In this document: piece after piece, positions 16,970 to 26,016 of the stretch
Layout: every line of letters starts with the position of its first letter
Numbering within the stretch: the stretch's first letter is position 1
Origin: UBA6912 sp963792895
Lineage (GTDB): Bacteria; Actinomycetota; Acidimicrobiia; Spongiisociales; UBA5794
Length of the DNA: 64,000 bases
Assembly (NCBI GenBank): GCA_963792895.1
Contig: CAWBYA010000006.1
Location: forward strand, 391,723 to 455,722
Direction of reading: 5' to 3'
The notes under the pieces: model-generated
What the model was told of the DNA's origin: nothing
Database searches by the model: none
Seen by the model: only the letters and a program-made list of their open reading frames with translations
Translations under genes and position numbers: made by a program

Positions 16970-18079
16970 GATATCGTCGGTCGCTGCGGTGGCTGCCCGG
17001 GAAGCCACGACGGCATCGCCCGGCGCAATCCCGATCTCCGTCGCCTTGACCGCCACCCACACCGGTGTCCCCGGTGCGAGACGGAGGGCACTGACCGCAC
17101 CGGGGGTGATCTCGACCGTGAGCGACATCGGAGCGCCCACTTGAAGCCGCACCCGGTCTCCGAGCTCCTCGATGCGTGTGATTGCCGTCTCCCAGGTGTT
17201 GCGCGGGCTGCCCTCGGGGCGCTGCGGATAGAGAGCAACGGTACGCGGGTGGATGGTCACGAGGACCGGCCCGGAGACCCCTGTGTCGGCGACATGGATC
17301 ACGTGCCCTGCCACGTCGACGTTGCCGGCAGCGGCAATCCCGAAGAACAGGTTCGACCCGGCGAGGTCGGCGATGTACGGGGTACGGGGCCGAAGCCGAA
17401 TCTCCTCGGCTGTCCCCACCTGGGTGATCACACCGCCCTCGACGACGTAGATGGTGTCGGCAAGGAGGAAGGCCTCGGTGGGGTCATGGGTGATGAGGAG
17501 CCGCGGACCGGGAAACTCGCCGAGGTGATCCGCCAGGGACCGGCGCAGCGTCACCCGGGTGGTCACGTCGAGCGCGGCCAGCGGCTCATCGAGCAGCAAG
17601 AGGTCGGGTTCGGCGGCCAATGTCCTGGCCAGCGCAACCTGCTGCGCCTGTCCGCCCGACAGGTGGCGCGGCTTGCGATCAACCAGTGCCGACAGCCCAA
17701 ACCGGTCCGCCCAGTCGAGCGCACGACGGTGTGCAGTGTGGCGGCTCGCCCCACGGCTGCGCGGCCCGAACCCGATGTTCTCGGCAACCGTCAGGTGGGG
17801 GAAGAGCACATAGTCCTGGAACACGACGCCGACGCTGCGCTCCTCGGGAGGCATGAAGACGCCTCGGTCCGGGTCGTCGAGGGTCCGGGGCCCGAGGGCG
17901 ATGCGGCCGGCGTCGATGGGGAGCAAGCCGGAGAGTGCGTCGACCGCGGTCGACTTCCCGGCACCGTTTGGGCCGAGGAGGGCGGCCGTGTGTCCGGCTG
18001 GGATCGTGAGCGCAGCGTCGAGCGCGAAGGTCTCGCTGCGCTTGACCACCATTCGGGCTCGGAGTGCGCCGTTGCTCAC
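16967..18079 (-). CDS. modC: molybdate ABC transporter ATP-binding protein
   Basis: 370 aa from GTG 18079, which overlaps the modB stop by GTGA with GGAGGG upstream. Walker A LLGPNGAGKST, Q-loop GVVFQDYVLFPHLTVAENIGFG, signature LSGGQAQQVALARTLA and Walker B LLLLDEPLAALD are all intact, with the switch histidine in LLITHDPTEA. The C-terminal 120 residues are a TOBE-like regulatory domain (RIEELGDRVRLQVG...LTVEI). It energises molybdate uptake with ModB and ModA. Confidence 0.92.
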   Translation of the reverse strand: MSNGALRARMVVKRSETFALDAALTIPAGHTAALLGPNGAGKSTAVDALSGLLPIDAGRIALGPRTLDDPDRGVFMPPEERSVGVVFQDYVLFPHLTVAENIGFGPRSRGASRHTAHRRALDWADRFGLSALVDRKPRHLSGGQAQQVALARTLAAEPDLLLLDEPLAALDVTTRVTLRRSLADHLGEFPGPRLLITHDPTEAFLLADTIYVVEGGVITQVGTAEEIRLRPRTPYIADLAGSNLFFGIAAAGNVDVAGHVIHVADTGVSGPVLVTIHPRTVALYPQRPEGSPRNTWETAITRIEELGDRVRLQVGAPMSLTVEITPGAVSALRLAPGTPVWVAVKATEIGIAPGDAVVASRAATAATDDI

Positions 18080-18888
18080 CGCACCCTCCACCACCGCTCA
18101 CGAAGCAGCACGAGCACGGTGAGCGACACCGCCACCATGAGGAGGCTGAGAACGACGGCCGTATCACGGTCGCTCTCGAGCGCGACGAAGACGGCGAGCG
18201 GCAGGGTTTGGGTCCGCCCTTGGAGGTTGCCGGCAAAGGTCACGGTTGCCCCGAACTCACCGAAGGCCCGCGCCCAGGCGAGGGCGACGCCTGCGCCCAG
18301 GGAAGGAGCGATCATCGGCAGAGTCACCCGGCGCAAGACGGTGAGCCGGCTCGCCCCGAGCGTTGCGGCCGCGCCCTCGTACCTCGGATCGAGGTTCCGC
18401 AACCCGGCCTCGACCGTGATCACGAGGAGCGGCATGGCGACGAATACATTGGCGACGACCACCCCCCACGTGGAGAACGGCAGGAGCAGTCCCGTCGCTT
18501 GGTTGAGCGGCTCGCCGACGAAGCCTCGCCGGCCGAGCGCAAACAGCAACGCCGCACCCCCGACAACAGGCGGCAGGAAGAGTGGCAGGACGACGAGCGC
18601 CCTCACGACGGATCGGCCGGGGAACGACGTGCGGGCGAGCATCCACGCCAGCGGCACACCGAACAGCGCAGACGCACCGGCGGCCGCCAGCGAGGTCAGG
18701 AGCGACAGCCTGAGCGCATCGGTGACGACGTCGCCGGCCAGTATGTCCGGCACCCGGCTCCACGGGGTGCGCGCCACGAGCCCGGCGAGAGGAAGTGCGA
18801 AGAAGGCCGCCCCCATCGTTGCGATCACCAGCATCACGACCGGGGGCCGCCGCACCCGCCGGCGAGTGGACGCGGGTGTCTCCGTCAT
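18076..18888 (-). CDS. modB: molybdate ABC transporter permease
   Basis: 270-aa inner-membrane permease with about six TM helices. The cytoplasmic EAA loop is EAGLRNLDPRYEGAAATLGASRLTVLRRVTLPMIAPSLGAGVALAWARAFGEFGATV, the strongly conserved ModB/CysT motif. ATG 18888 overlaps the modA stop by ATGA and its own stop overlaps modC, so the three subunits are made from one coupled message. Confidence 0.94.
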   Translation of the reverse strand: MTETPASTRRRVRRPPVVMLVIATMGAAFFALPLAGLVARTPWSRVPDILAGDVVTDALRLSLLTSLAAAGASALFGVPLAWMLARTSFPGRSVVRALVVLPLFLPPVVGGAALLFALGRRGFVGEPLNQATGLLLPFSTWGVVVANVFVAMPLLVITVEAGLRNLDPRYEGAAATLGASRLTVLRRVTLPMIAPSLGAGVALAWARAFGEFGATVTFAGNLQGRTQTLPLAVFVALESDRDTAVVLSLLMVAVSLTVLVLLRERWWRVR

Positions 18889-19637
18889 GGCGCCACGAAC
18901 CCGAAGTCGGTGAGGATTCGGCGACCTGTGGGCGAGAGAACGAACGCAACGAGTTCCCCCGCCCCCTCCGGATTGGGCGCATCCGCAAGGGCCGCGATCG
19001 GGTAGCTCGCCTCGAGGTCGGCGCCCGGGGGAACGGCGATGCCCTCCACCAACGCGCCGGCCGCCACGACGTCGCTGGCGTAGACAATCGCGGCGTCGAG
19101 CTCGCCAACTTCGACCTTGGTGAGCAGAGCGCGCACGTCCGGCTCGTTCGTGTCGATCGCCGGCGCCACCCCTGCGGCGGCGAGCGCTGCCCGGGCAAGA
19201 TCACCGCACGGTACGCCGGCGGCGCACAAACCGATGAGCAACGCGTCGTCGGCGAAGTCGGCCAGGCCCACCACCCCTGCCGGATTCTCGGGAGGTACGG
19301 CTATCGCAAGCCGGTTGCGGGCGAAGACCTCCACCGTTCCCGCGACTGCCCCGGCTGCTACGACTTCGTCCATCACTCCGGTGTTGGCGGATGCGAACAC
19401 GTCGGCGGGAGCGCCGGCGAGGATCTGTTCCCGCAGGGTCGAGCTGCCGGCCAGATTGAGACGGACGTCGACACGAGGATGGCCCGCCTCGTAGGCGGTC
19501 TCGATGGCGCCGAACGCATCGGTGAGCGATGCGGCAGCGAACACGACGATCTCGGAGCGCCGATCTGCGTCACCGCCGCACGCGGCAACAGCCACGACCA
19601 CAGCGAGCGCTCCTGCCGCCCAACCCACTCGGGTCAT
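18885..19637 (-). CDS. modA: molybdate-binding lipoprotein
   Basis: 250-aa periplasmic-type binding protein tethered as a lipoprotein (MTRVGWAAGALAVVVAVAACGG, lipobox Cys20). ModA signatures are FAAASLTDAFGAIETAYEAG, NLAGSSTLREQILAGAPADVFASAN, and NRLAIAVPPENPAGV and AAIVYASDVVAAG further on. ATG 19637 has AAGGAT about 10 nt upstream. It is the first gene of modABC; the palindrome at 19662-19678 lies in its promoter region, shared with the divergent PadR gene. Confidence 0.94.
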   Translation of the reverse strand: MTRVGWAAGALAVVVAVAACGGDADRRSEIVVFAAASLTDAFGAIETAYEAGHPRVDVRLNLAGSSTLREQILAGAPADVFASANTGVMDEVVAAGAVAGTVEVFARNRLAIAVPPENPAGVVGLADFADDALLIGLCAAGVPCGDLARAALAAAGVAPAIDTNEPDVRALLTKVEVGELDAAIVYASDVVAAGALVEGIAVPPGADLEASYPIAALADAPNPEGAGELVAFVLSPTGRRILTDFGFVAP

Positions 19638-19661
19638 CGGGGTCCCGGATCCTTCCTCGTG

Positions 19662-19678
19662 TAGTCTCAATGAGACTA
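19662..19678. promoter_or_regulatory. palindromic operator between modA and padR-like gene
   Basis: TAGTCTCA-A-TGAGACTA is a perfect 8-bp inverted repeat with one central base, midway between the divergent starts at 19637 and 19699. Its place suggests it binds the adjacent PadR-family protein and controls both transcripts (inference). Confidence 0.7.
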
Positions 19679-19698
19679 TCAGCCGGAGGTTGGGTAGC

Positions 19699-20232
19699 GT
19701 GCCGGTTTCGAGGAGATCACTGACCGAGTGGGCGGTGCTCGGCCTGCTCGCTGAAAGCCCGGCCCACGGCTTCGCCCTCTCCAGACAGCTTGCACGCGGC
19801 ACTGAGGTTGGCCGCGTTCTGACGGTCCGCCGGCCGCTCACCTACCGGGCGCTCGACCGCCTCGTCGCCGACGGCTTGGCGCGCCCGGGACGCACCGAAC
19901 CGGGCGATGCCGGGCCACACCGCACCATCCACGGCATCACACCCCGGGGAAGACGTGACCTCGCCGCGTGGCTGGCCGAGCCGGCGGCGCATGTCCGGGA
20001 CCTTCGCGTCGAGTTCCTTCTCAAGCTCGTCTTCCTTCGGCGTGCTGGACGCGAACGAGGATCCCTCATCGAGAAGCAGCGAACGGCCCTGGTCGACACG
20101 CTCGACGCACTCGTCCGGGCAGGTGGTGATGATCCCGACGAGGTGGATCTGTGGCGCCGCCACACCGCACGTGCCGTCTCCGCCTATCTGGACGATGTCG
20201 CCGCTCGCTCTCGGGGCGCCGGCAGCCGGTGA
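19699..20232 (+). CDS. PadR-family transcriptional regulator
   Basis: 177 aa from GTG 19699 behind GGAGG. The winged helix is at the N-terminus (SLTEWAVLGLLAESPAHGFALSRQLARG...LTYRALDRLVADGLARPGRTEPGDAGPHRTIHGITPRGRRDLAAWL). A C-terminal helical dimerisation region follows (VRDLRVEFLLKLVFLRRAGRERG...). It is transcribed away from modABC across an 8-bp palindrome, so it is the likely local regulator of molybdate uptake; a molybdate-sensing PadR is not something I know as established. The gene ends 165 bp from the convergent permease gene. Confidence 0.85.
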   Translation: MPVSRRSLTEWAVLGLLAESPAHGFALSRQLARGTEVGRVLTVRRPLTYRALDRLVADGLARPGRTEPGDAGPHRTIHGITPRGRRDLAAWLAEPAAHVRDLRVEFLLKLVFLRRAGRERGSLIEKQRTALVDTLDALVRAGGDDPDEVDLWRRHTARAVSAYLDDVAARSRGAGSR

Positions 20233-20397
20233 CGCCCGCATCCAGCGTCTCGCCCCAAACGTCGTGCCGCAGATCGGGGAACCTCGGCTCGAGAAGGGTC
20301 GCGCCAATGCGAGGTCCTGTGGGCGCAACCCAGCCGCGTCACCCGTCGACGGCCCGAGCGCGCCTCCCGACGCGCCGCAACGTGGCAAGACGACGTC

Positions 20398-22740
20398 TCA
20401 GCTCACCTGCTCGCGCACGACCGAGGCGATGTCGAGGCGGCGCACCGAACGGAGGCCCGGCCACTGTGAGATGACGGCGACGGCAACGATCGCTGCTGCC
20501 GAAAGCACGAGGGTCAGCGGGCGCACCACCATGTCGAGGCGGAACATGTCGCTCGAGAACGAATCCAGCATGAGCCGGCCACCGACGACGCCGAGAATCA
20601 CACCGGGGACGATGCCGAGAACGGTGACGATGAGATTCTCCGTGCTGATGAGTCTCGCGATCGTCCGCATGCGTACTCCGCTCGCGCGCAGCGTCGCCAC
20701 CTCGCGGGCGCGTTCCGCGATGTTCACCGACATCGTCGTGAAGATGATCGCAAAGGCGGTCACCGCACCGAGCACGAGCATTGCTCCGACGAACCCGTAG
20801 AAGAGCCCGGCATACTGCCGGAACATGGCTTGAAGGGCCTGCGAGTCTTCGTACGCCGCGACGCCGCTGAGGGCAGTGATGGCGCTTCGCATCGCCGTTC
20901 GGTCGACGCCGGGAGCGAACGTCACGAGAGCCGTGTTTGGCGGAACGGGATCCTGGCGAGCCAGCCAGCTCAGCGAGGTATAGGCGCGCGTCCCGAGGGG
21001 CTCGTCGACGAAACCGGAGATGGACGCGGTCACTGGAGGAGCGCCGGCAACGGCGACCCCGACGTCGCTGCCCACGTCCACGCCGAGCAGGCTGCGAGCC
21101 GAGACCCCGAGCACGATGCCGTCGCCGAGGGTCAAGCTACCGCCGTCCGCGTTGATGAACCCGTGCATCGTCGTATCCGCGGGGAGCGCCGAGAGGGTCG
21201 TGGCGTAGGTCGCACCCCCGGCGGCCGAGAGCGTGACCGGCGCCTGGAACGAAGGCTCTACCGCCGCAACCCCCGGGACGGCTGCCAGATCTGCGAGCGT
21301 GGCGTCGGTGGTTGCCGGGGCGAGGATCACCGTTGCGTCTTGTCTCTCCACTACGTCGAACTGGCGACCCAGAAGCGCATCCATCGTGTCGACGAGAGTC
21401 CACGAGGTCAGGATGAGCAGCAAGGACAGCATCACGCCAACGATCGTGAACGTCGTGCGCCGCCGGTTGCGCCCGATCCCGCGCAGGGGGAGCTGCCAAC
21501 GCGCCGGTAGCCTCCGCAGCGGAGGAAACAACCGTTGCAGCAAGCCTGCTCCGCCACCGGCGCTCGGGATGACGCCGCGCATGGCCTCGGCGGGAGCCAC
21601 GCGCGAGGCAGCGAGCGCAGCAGGCAGCGCAGCAGCACCACCGACGACAACTCCGAAGAGCAGCCCGGCGATCACCGTTGATGGCCGCACGGCGATGACG
21701 GCGTTGGGCAGATCGATGATCGAGACGTAGAACCGCGTCAGCGCCCTGGCCGACCACACGCCGAGGAGCACGCCTGGGACGGATCCGGCGATCCCGGCTG
21801 CGGTACCGAAAGCGAGATAATGGCCGAGAACGGCGCGGCGAGAGACGCCGCCGGCCCGCATCGCACCGATGATGGCGCGCTCGCTCGTGACGCGCCGCGT
21901 CATCAACACGTACGTCGCCAGCGCGGCCGCACCGAGGAACAACAACGGGAAGGCGACGGCCATCTCCTGGAACCCGGACAGGTCCTCGTGGAGCGCCGCA
22001 TTCGACGGCTGCTCGGCTCGGGTCAGCACCTCGGTGGCACCGAGGGCGTGCGCTTTCGTCGTCAACGCAGCGAGTGCTGCAGTCTGATCGACCCCGCCCT
22101 TCAGTCGAACCAGCACTTGGTTCGGCCCGGTTCCGGCGATGGTCTGGGCCAGTGGCTCGGGGGCGAACACGACGCCGAAGTCGTCCGGCAAGGTGATGAT
22201 GTCCTGCCGGCTCCGCGCCGGCCACAGATACTCAACCGAGACCACGTCGCCCGATATCTGGACTCGAGTCCACCCCTGCGATCCGAGCACGTCGATGTGA
22301 TCACCCGGGACGAGCCCGAAGTGCGAGGCGAAGTGCTGCTCGGCGGCCGCCCCGGAGCCGGACGGATAGCTACCCGCGAGCACGTCGAGGCGACCAACAG
22401 CCGGCTGGGCGCCATCCTGGACCCCGACGATGCGGCCGGCCAACTTGGTGCCGTCGGCCATTCGGAATGACACGTCGGCGACGGTGCGTGTGGCCACCGC
22501 CGCAACAGACGGGTCGGCGTTCGCCGCCGCTTCGAACCCGGACGTGTCGCCTGCCGCCACGAAGAGATCTGCAAAGGCGAGGTCGTCCCACACCTTGGTG
22601 TAGGAGGCCTGCAGGTTGGCGTAGGCGTCGTACGACGCGGCGAAGAACCCGACCCCGAGCATGATGACCACGCCGACCGCGGCAAACTGCGCCCACTGCC
22701 TGCGTATGTCGCGCCAGAGCTTGACATTCAGCGTGTGCAT
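20398..22740 (-). CDS. ABC transporter permease, FtsX/MacB type (two FtsX domains)
   Basis: 780 aa from ATG 22740, 4 nt after the ATPase stop with GGAG upstream. One N-terminal TM (FAAVGVVIMLGVGFFAASYDAY) leads to a large extracytoplasmic domain. A first FtsX block of three TMs (AVAFPLLFLGAAALATYVLMTRRVTSERAIIGAMRAGG) and a central TM (TFTIVGVMLSLLLILTSWTLVDTMD) follow, then a second extracytoplasmic domain and a C-terminal FtsX block (GAMLVLGAVTAFAIIFTTMSVNIAERAREVATLRASG). This duplicated layout is typical of lipoprotein- or drug-exporting mechanotransmitters. It works with the ATPase at 22745. Confidence 0.9.
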   Translation of the reverse strand: MHTLNVKLWRDIRRQWAQFAAVGVVIMLGVGFFAASYDAYANLQASYTKVWDDLAFADLFVAAGDTSGFEAAANADPSVAAVATRTVADVSFRMADGTKLAGRIVGVQDGAQPAVGRLDVLAGSYPSGSGAAAEQHFASHFGLVPGDHIDVLGSQGWTRVQISGDVVSVEYLWPARSRQDIITLPDDFGVVFAPEPLAQTIAGTGPNQVLVRLKGGVDQTAALAALTTKAHALGATEVLTRAEQPSNAALHEDLSGFQEMAVAFPLLFLGAAALATYVLMTRRVTSERAIIGAMRAGGVSRRAVLGHYLAFGTAAGIAGSVPGVLLGVWSARALTRFYVSIIDLPNAVIAVRPSTVIAGLLFGVVVGGAAALPAALAASRVAPAEAMRGVIPSAGGGAGLLQRLFPPLRRLPARWQLPLRGIGRNRRRTTFTIVGVMLSLLLILTSWTLVDTMDALLGRQFDVVERQDATVILAPATTDATLADLAAVPGVAAVEPSFQAPVTLSAAGGATYATTLSALPADTTMHGFINADGGSLTLGDGIVLGVSARSLLGVDVGSDVGVAVAGAPPVTASISGFVDEPLGTRAYTSLSWLARQDPVPPNTALVTFAPGVDRTAMRSAITALSGVAAYEDSQALQAMFRQYAGLFYGFVGAMLVLGAVTAFAIIFTTMSVNIAERAREVATLRASGVRMRTIARLISTENLIVTVLGIVPGVILGVVGGRLMLDSFSSDMFRLDMVVRPLTLVLSAAAIVAVAVISQWPGLRSVRRLDIASVVREQVS

Positions 22741-22744
22741 GACG

Positions 22745-23473
22745 TCACCACTCCACGTTCGATGCATCGACGGGGGCGGGGTTGCGCAGGTCTTCTACCA
22801 GCTCGCCCGACCGCATCGTGACCACCCGATCGGCCATCCGCGCGATGGCCGAGTTGTGGGTGACGATCATCACGGTCTCACCCGCTTCGCGGCTGCGCGT
22901 CTGGAGCAGCCCGAGGATCGAGCGCCCCGTTTCGAGGTCGAGCGCACCGGTCGGTTCGTCGCACAGCAGGAGCGGCGGACCCTTCACGAGCGCCCTGGCG
23001 ATGGCGACGCGCTGTTGCTGGCCGCCCGACAATTGACCGGGGAAGTGGTGGGTGCGATCGGCGAGACCGACCGCGTCGAGCACTTCGTCCACCCGCCCGT
23101 CGCCGTTGTGTCCGGTGAGCTCGGCCAACAGGGCCACGTTCTCGCGCGCCGTCAAGGTTGGGATGAGGTTGAAGAACTGAAACACGAACCCGACGGCCGT
23201 CCTGCGAACCTCGGTGAGCGCTTCGCTGCTCAGACCATCTATGCGCTTCCCGCCCAGCGTCACTTCGCCCGCCGTCGGCGGCTCGATGCCCCCAATCACG
23301 TTGAGGAGCGTCGTCTTGCCCGACCCGGACGGTCCGAGCACGACGATCAGCTCCGCAGGTCGCAGCGCGACGTCGACATCCCTGAGCGCCTGGACGGCTG
23401 TGTCCCCCTCGCCGTAGATCTTGTCGACGCCGGCGAGCGCCGCCACTGCCTTGGTGTCTTCGATCACGCTCAC
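22745..23473 (-). CDS. ABC transporter ATP-binding protein, LolD/MacB type
   Basis: 242-aa ATPase. Walker A GPSGSGKTTLLNVIGGIEPPTAGEV, the conserved FVFQFFNLIPTLTARENVALLAEL, signature LSGGQQQRVAIARALV, Walker B LLLCDEPTGALD and switch His in MIVTHNSAIARMADRVV are all present. The 'FQFFNLIPTLTARENV' string is typical of the LolD/MacB branch that pairs with FtsX-type permeases, here the next gene. The TetR gene lies 6 nt upstream, so the three form one unit. Confidence 0.93.
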   Translation of the reverse strand: MSVIEDTKAVAALAGVDKIYGEGDTAVQALRDVDVALRPAELIVVLGPSGSGKTTLLNVIGGIEPPTAGEVTLGGKRIDGLSSEALTEVRRTAVGFVFQFFNLIPTLTARENVALLAELTGHNGDGRVDEVLDAVGLADRTHHFPGQLSGGQQQRVAIARALVKGPPLLLCDEPTGALDLETGRSILGLLQTRSREAGETVMIVTHNSAIARMADRVVTMRSGELVEDLRNPAPVDASNVEW

Positions 23474-23479
23474 GGAGCG

Positions 23480-24064
23480 TCAGCTCCTCTCGATCATTCG
23501 GTGGAGGATGTCGGGCTGCAGGTTCACCCGATCGTCGAGGGTGCGATGGAGGATGTACCCATCGAGCACGGCAGCGAGTACTGCAGCGGTGGCGACCGGA
23601 TCATCGGTGTCGGCGACCGATTGCAGCCAGCGAGCGATCCGTCCACGAACCTCGTCGAGCATCGCAGCGAACGTATGCCGCATCTCCTCGTCCCGAGCGG
23701 CGGCGAGGAACGCCTCGTAGAAGAAGAGGCCGCTCGGGTCTCGGGGATCGACGGCTCCGGCGACGGTCGTCATGAGCCGCAACCCATCGCTGAGATCGTC
23801 GATCTGCTCGAGGAGCTCGAATGGCCGAACGAACACTTTGTAGGCAGCGTCGAGGGTCGCTTCACGCAACAGTGCCGGGATGCTGTCGAAGTGGTAGTGG
23901 ACCACACCGGGGTTGACGCCCGCCTTTGCCGCAACGGCCCGGGTCGTCACGCTCCCCCAGCCGACCTCGGCGACCAGCTCGCAGGCCGCAGCCATGAGTC
24001 GCCCCCGCGTTCCGGCACCCTTGCTGGTGCTCGGTTGGTGGACTTGGGCAAACGACCTGGACAT
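23480..24064 (-). CDS. TetR-family regulator of the ABC cassette
   Basis: 194 aa from ATG 24064. The N-terminal helix-turn-helix is GTRGRLMAAACELVAEVGWGSVTTRAVAAKAGVNPGVVHYHFDS; the remainder is the helical ligand/dimer domain. It is the first gene of a TetR-ATPase-permease operon and probably represses it. The start is set by TTGACA-N16-TAGATT and 7 nt to ATG, so the mRNA is leaderless; a TGGAC-N4-GTCCA repeat overlaps the start and could be the autoregulatory site. Confidence 0.88.
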   Translation of the reverse strand: MSRSFAQVHQPSTSKGAGTRGRLMAAACELVAEVGWGSVTTRAVAAKAGVNPGVVHYHFDSIPALLREATLDAAYKVFVRPFELLEQIDDLSDGLRLMTTVAGAVDPRDPSGLFFYEAFLAAARDEEMRHTFAAMLDEVRGRIARWLQSVADTDDPVATAAVLAAVLDGYILHRTLDDRVNLQPDILHRMIERS

Positions 24065-24072
24065 ACGTCCAA
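24059..24072. promoter_or_regulatory. candidate TetR operator TGGAC-N4-GTCCA
   Basis: A 5-bp inverted repeat with a 4-nt centre, overlapping both the TetR start codon and the last base of its -10 box. A bound repressor here would block the leaderless promoter. Confidence 0.45.
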
Positions 24073-24099
24073 ATCTACGCCGGTCGTGCACGATGTCAA
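24072..24099 (-). promoter_or_regulatory. promoter TTGACA-N16-TAGATT, leaderless (TetR operon)
   Basis: On the reverse strand TTGACA (24094-24099), a 16-nt spacer and TAGATT (24072-24077), then 7 nt to ATG 24064. Confidence 0.65.
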
Positions 24100-24109
24100 G
24101 CCTGCGAAC

Positions 24110-24727
24110 TCACGTCACTCGGACGAAGTCGCCGTAGATGAAGTGCTGAACGCGGCCTGCAGGAGTCACGTGGGCTTCCTCCTCATACCCCGCCGGCTCG
24201 AACCACGGGGCGAGGGCCTCCGCGAGACCATCAGCGTCGTAGCGGACGATCGGCAGACCGCTGCACGAAGTGGGACCGTCCGCGGCAAATGTCGCAATGA
24301 CGAGATGGCCGCCCGAAACGACTGCCTCGGCCGCACGGGCAACGTAGCGGGCTCGGTCGTCGAGACTCGTGAGGAAGTGGAACACCGCGCGGTCGTGCCA
24401 CACCTCGACGGGGTCGACGAGGCGATGCACCGTCACGTCAGCCACCACCCAGCTCACCCGGCCCGCATCGCCTCCGAGGCGCTCACGGGCGTAGGCGAGC
24501 GCACGTGACGACAGGTCGAGCACCGTCAGGTTCCGATAGCCGAGGCGCAACAGGCGATCGACGAGACGTGACGAGCCACCGCCCACATCCACGAGCGAGG
24601 CATCCAGGCCGGACGCTGCGGCGGTGACCATGCTGACGGACCGGGCGGGATCCGCCTGGTGCCAGCTCACATCGAGCGGTCCACGCTCCAAGTAGATCCG
24701 ATCCCAGTGCGCTGTGTTCGAAACCAT
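24110..24727 (-). CDS. SAM-dependent methyltransferase (class I)
   Basis: 205-aa methyltransferase. It begins MVSNTAHWDRIYLERGPLDVSWHQ. SAM motif I is LVDVGGGSSRLVDRLL, the acidic strand VLDLSSRALAYARERLG, and WVVADVTVH with VEVWHDRAVFHFLTSLDDRARYV form motifs II-III. 'WHDRAVFHF' is characteristic of small-molecule methyltransferases of the thiopurine/tellurite-like kind; the substrate is unknown. ATG 24727 is used. It ends 45 bp before the divergently controlled TetR start, so the TetR promoter lies in that gap. Confidence 0.82.
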   Translation of the reverse strand: MVSNTAHWDRIYLERGPLDVSWHQADPARSVSMVTAAASGLDASLVDVGGGSSRLVDRLLRLGYRNLTVLDLSSRALAYARERLGGDAGRVSWVVADVTVHRLVDPVEVWHDRAVFHFLTSLDDRARYVARAAEAVVSGGHLVIATFAADGPTSCSGLPIVRYDADGLAEALAPWFEPAGYEEEAHVTPAGRVQHFIYGDFVRVT

Positions 24728-24788
24728 GCATCGATCATCCCAGAGATGAACCTGCCGGTCATGCGCAGTCCCGAGACGACGACGCAGC

Positions 24789-25919
24789 TCAGATGTCGCG
24801 CACGGTCTCGGCAACCAGGAAGTCGACGACCATCCGAAGCGCCTCCTCGGGGCTGGTCCCCTCGGCGATGGCATCGCGGTAGATCGCCACCTGCTGGTCA
24901 GCGCTCGTGCCCCGGTCGAGAACGGTCCGGCCATGCTCGAGTTCGGCAACGCAGTCGAACTTCTCCGAGTCCTCGGCCACGAGGTCGAGCAGCTCCTCGT
25001 AGAGGTCGGCGTAGGGCACGATGGTTCCCCTGCCGAAGTCGATGAGGCCCTCGCGTATGCCGTACCGCTGGGCTCGCCACAGGTTCTCGCTGATCAGCAT
25101 GCGGGAGTAGTGCCGCCACCTCTGGTTGCGAAGCCTCATCCGGAACATGAGACCGAGCAGCGACAGGTAGAGCGCGGCCACGGTCATGCCGTCGTCGATG
25201 TTCGTGCAGATATCCGAGGCGCGCATCTCGAGCGTCGGGTAACGATCGCTCGGCCGCAGGTCCCACCACAACTTGGTGGCGTCCTCGATGACCCCGGTAC
25301 GGACGAGGGCATCGACGTGGCGGCGGTAGTCGGCCCAGCTCGAGAACTCGTCGGGCATCCCGGTTCGTGGCAGCGACCGGAACACCGACGTCCGGTAGCT
25401 GGCCAGCCCGGTATCGATGCCATGCCAGAACGGCGACGACGTGCTGATGGCCAGGATGTGCGGCATGAAGTACGTGACCTGATTCATCAGGTCGATCCGC
25501 AGGTCCTCGTCCTCGATGCACACGTGGACGTGCATGCCCGAGATGAGCAGCCGTCGCGCCACCCCACCCATTGCCTCGGCGAGTGCGTTGTAGCGCTCCT
25601 TGTCGGTGTTGAGCTGCTCCGACCAGGCAGCAAAGGGGTGGGTCGACGCCGAGATGGGAGCGAGCCCATGCCGGTTGGCGACCTCGGCTACGTTGCGGCG
25701 AAGGGCTGCCAGCTCCCTGCGGAGCTCGTGCACATCCCGGCACACGGGCGTGCCGACCTCGATCTGGGACCGCATGAACTCGGGACCGACCTGACCGTTC
25801 GCCGCCTCGGCGATCTCCTCGAGCATTCCGGCGGGCAGATCGCGTACGAGGTCGCGCGTCTCGAGGTCGACGATCTTGTACTCCTCTTCGACCCCAATGG
25901 TGAACGAGGGACGTTCCAC
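24789..25919 (-). CDS. ybdK: YbdK-type carboxylate-amine ligase (GCS2 family)
   Basis: 376 aa from GTG 25919 with CAGGAG about 8 nt upstream. GCS2 signatures are FTIGVEEEYKIVDLETRDL at the N-terminus, FMRSQIEVGTPVCRD, ISASTHPF, LISGMHVHVCIEDEDLRIDLMNQ, HGIDTGLASYRTSVFRSLPRTGMP, and LWWDLRPSDRYPTLEMRASDICT. The family includes weak glutamate-cysteine ligases and ergothioneine/mycothiol-era relatives; the physiological substrate is usually unknown. It is divergent from the M20 amidohydrolase (97 bp between starts), and a ligase/hydrolase pair could act on related amides (inference). Confidence 0.88.
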   Translation of the reverse strand: MERPSFTIGVEEEYKIVDLETRDLVRDLPAGMLEEIAEAANGQVGPEFMRSQIEVGTPVCRDVHELRRELAALRRNVAEVANRHGLAPISASTHPFAAWSEQLNTDKERYNALAEAMGGVARRLLISGMHVHVCIEDEDLRIDLMNQVTYFMPHILAISTSSPFWHGIDTGLASYRTSVFRSLPRTGMPDEFSSWADYRRHVDALVRTGVIEDATKLWWDLRPSDRYPTLEMRASDICTNIDDGMTVAALYLSLLGLMFRMRLRNQRWRHYSRMLISENLWRAQRYGIREGLIDFGRGTIVPYADLYEELLDLVAEDSEKFDCVAELEHGRTVLDRGTSADQQVAIYRDAIAEGTSPEEALRMVVDFLVAETVRDI

Positions 25920-26016
25920 GATCGCACTCCTGTGTCGCCGGTTGACCAAGTTACCGGACGGACAAGCCCGTCGCCCCATATCGGTGGGGATCGGTCCCGT
26001 TACAATGGAGGTCGTC

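Noticed and set aside
20233..20397. Gene or terminator in the 165-bp gap between the PadR and permease genes
   Set aside because: No ribosome site, conserved peptide or stable hairpin was seen; left as plain convergent spacer.
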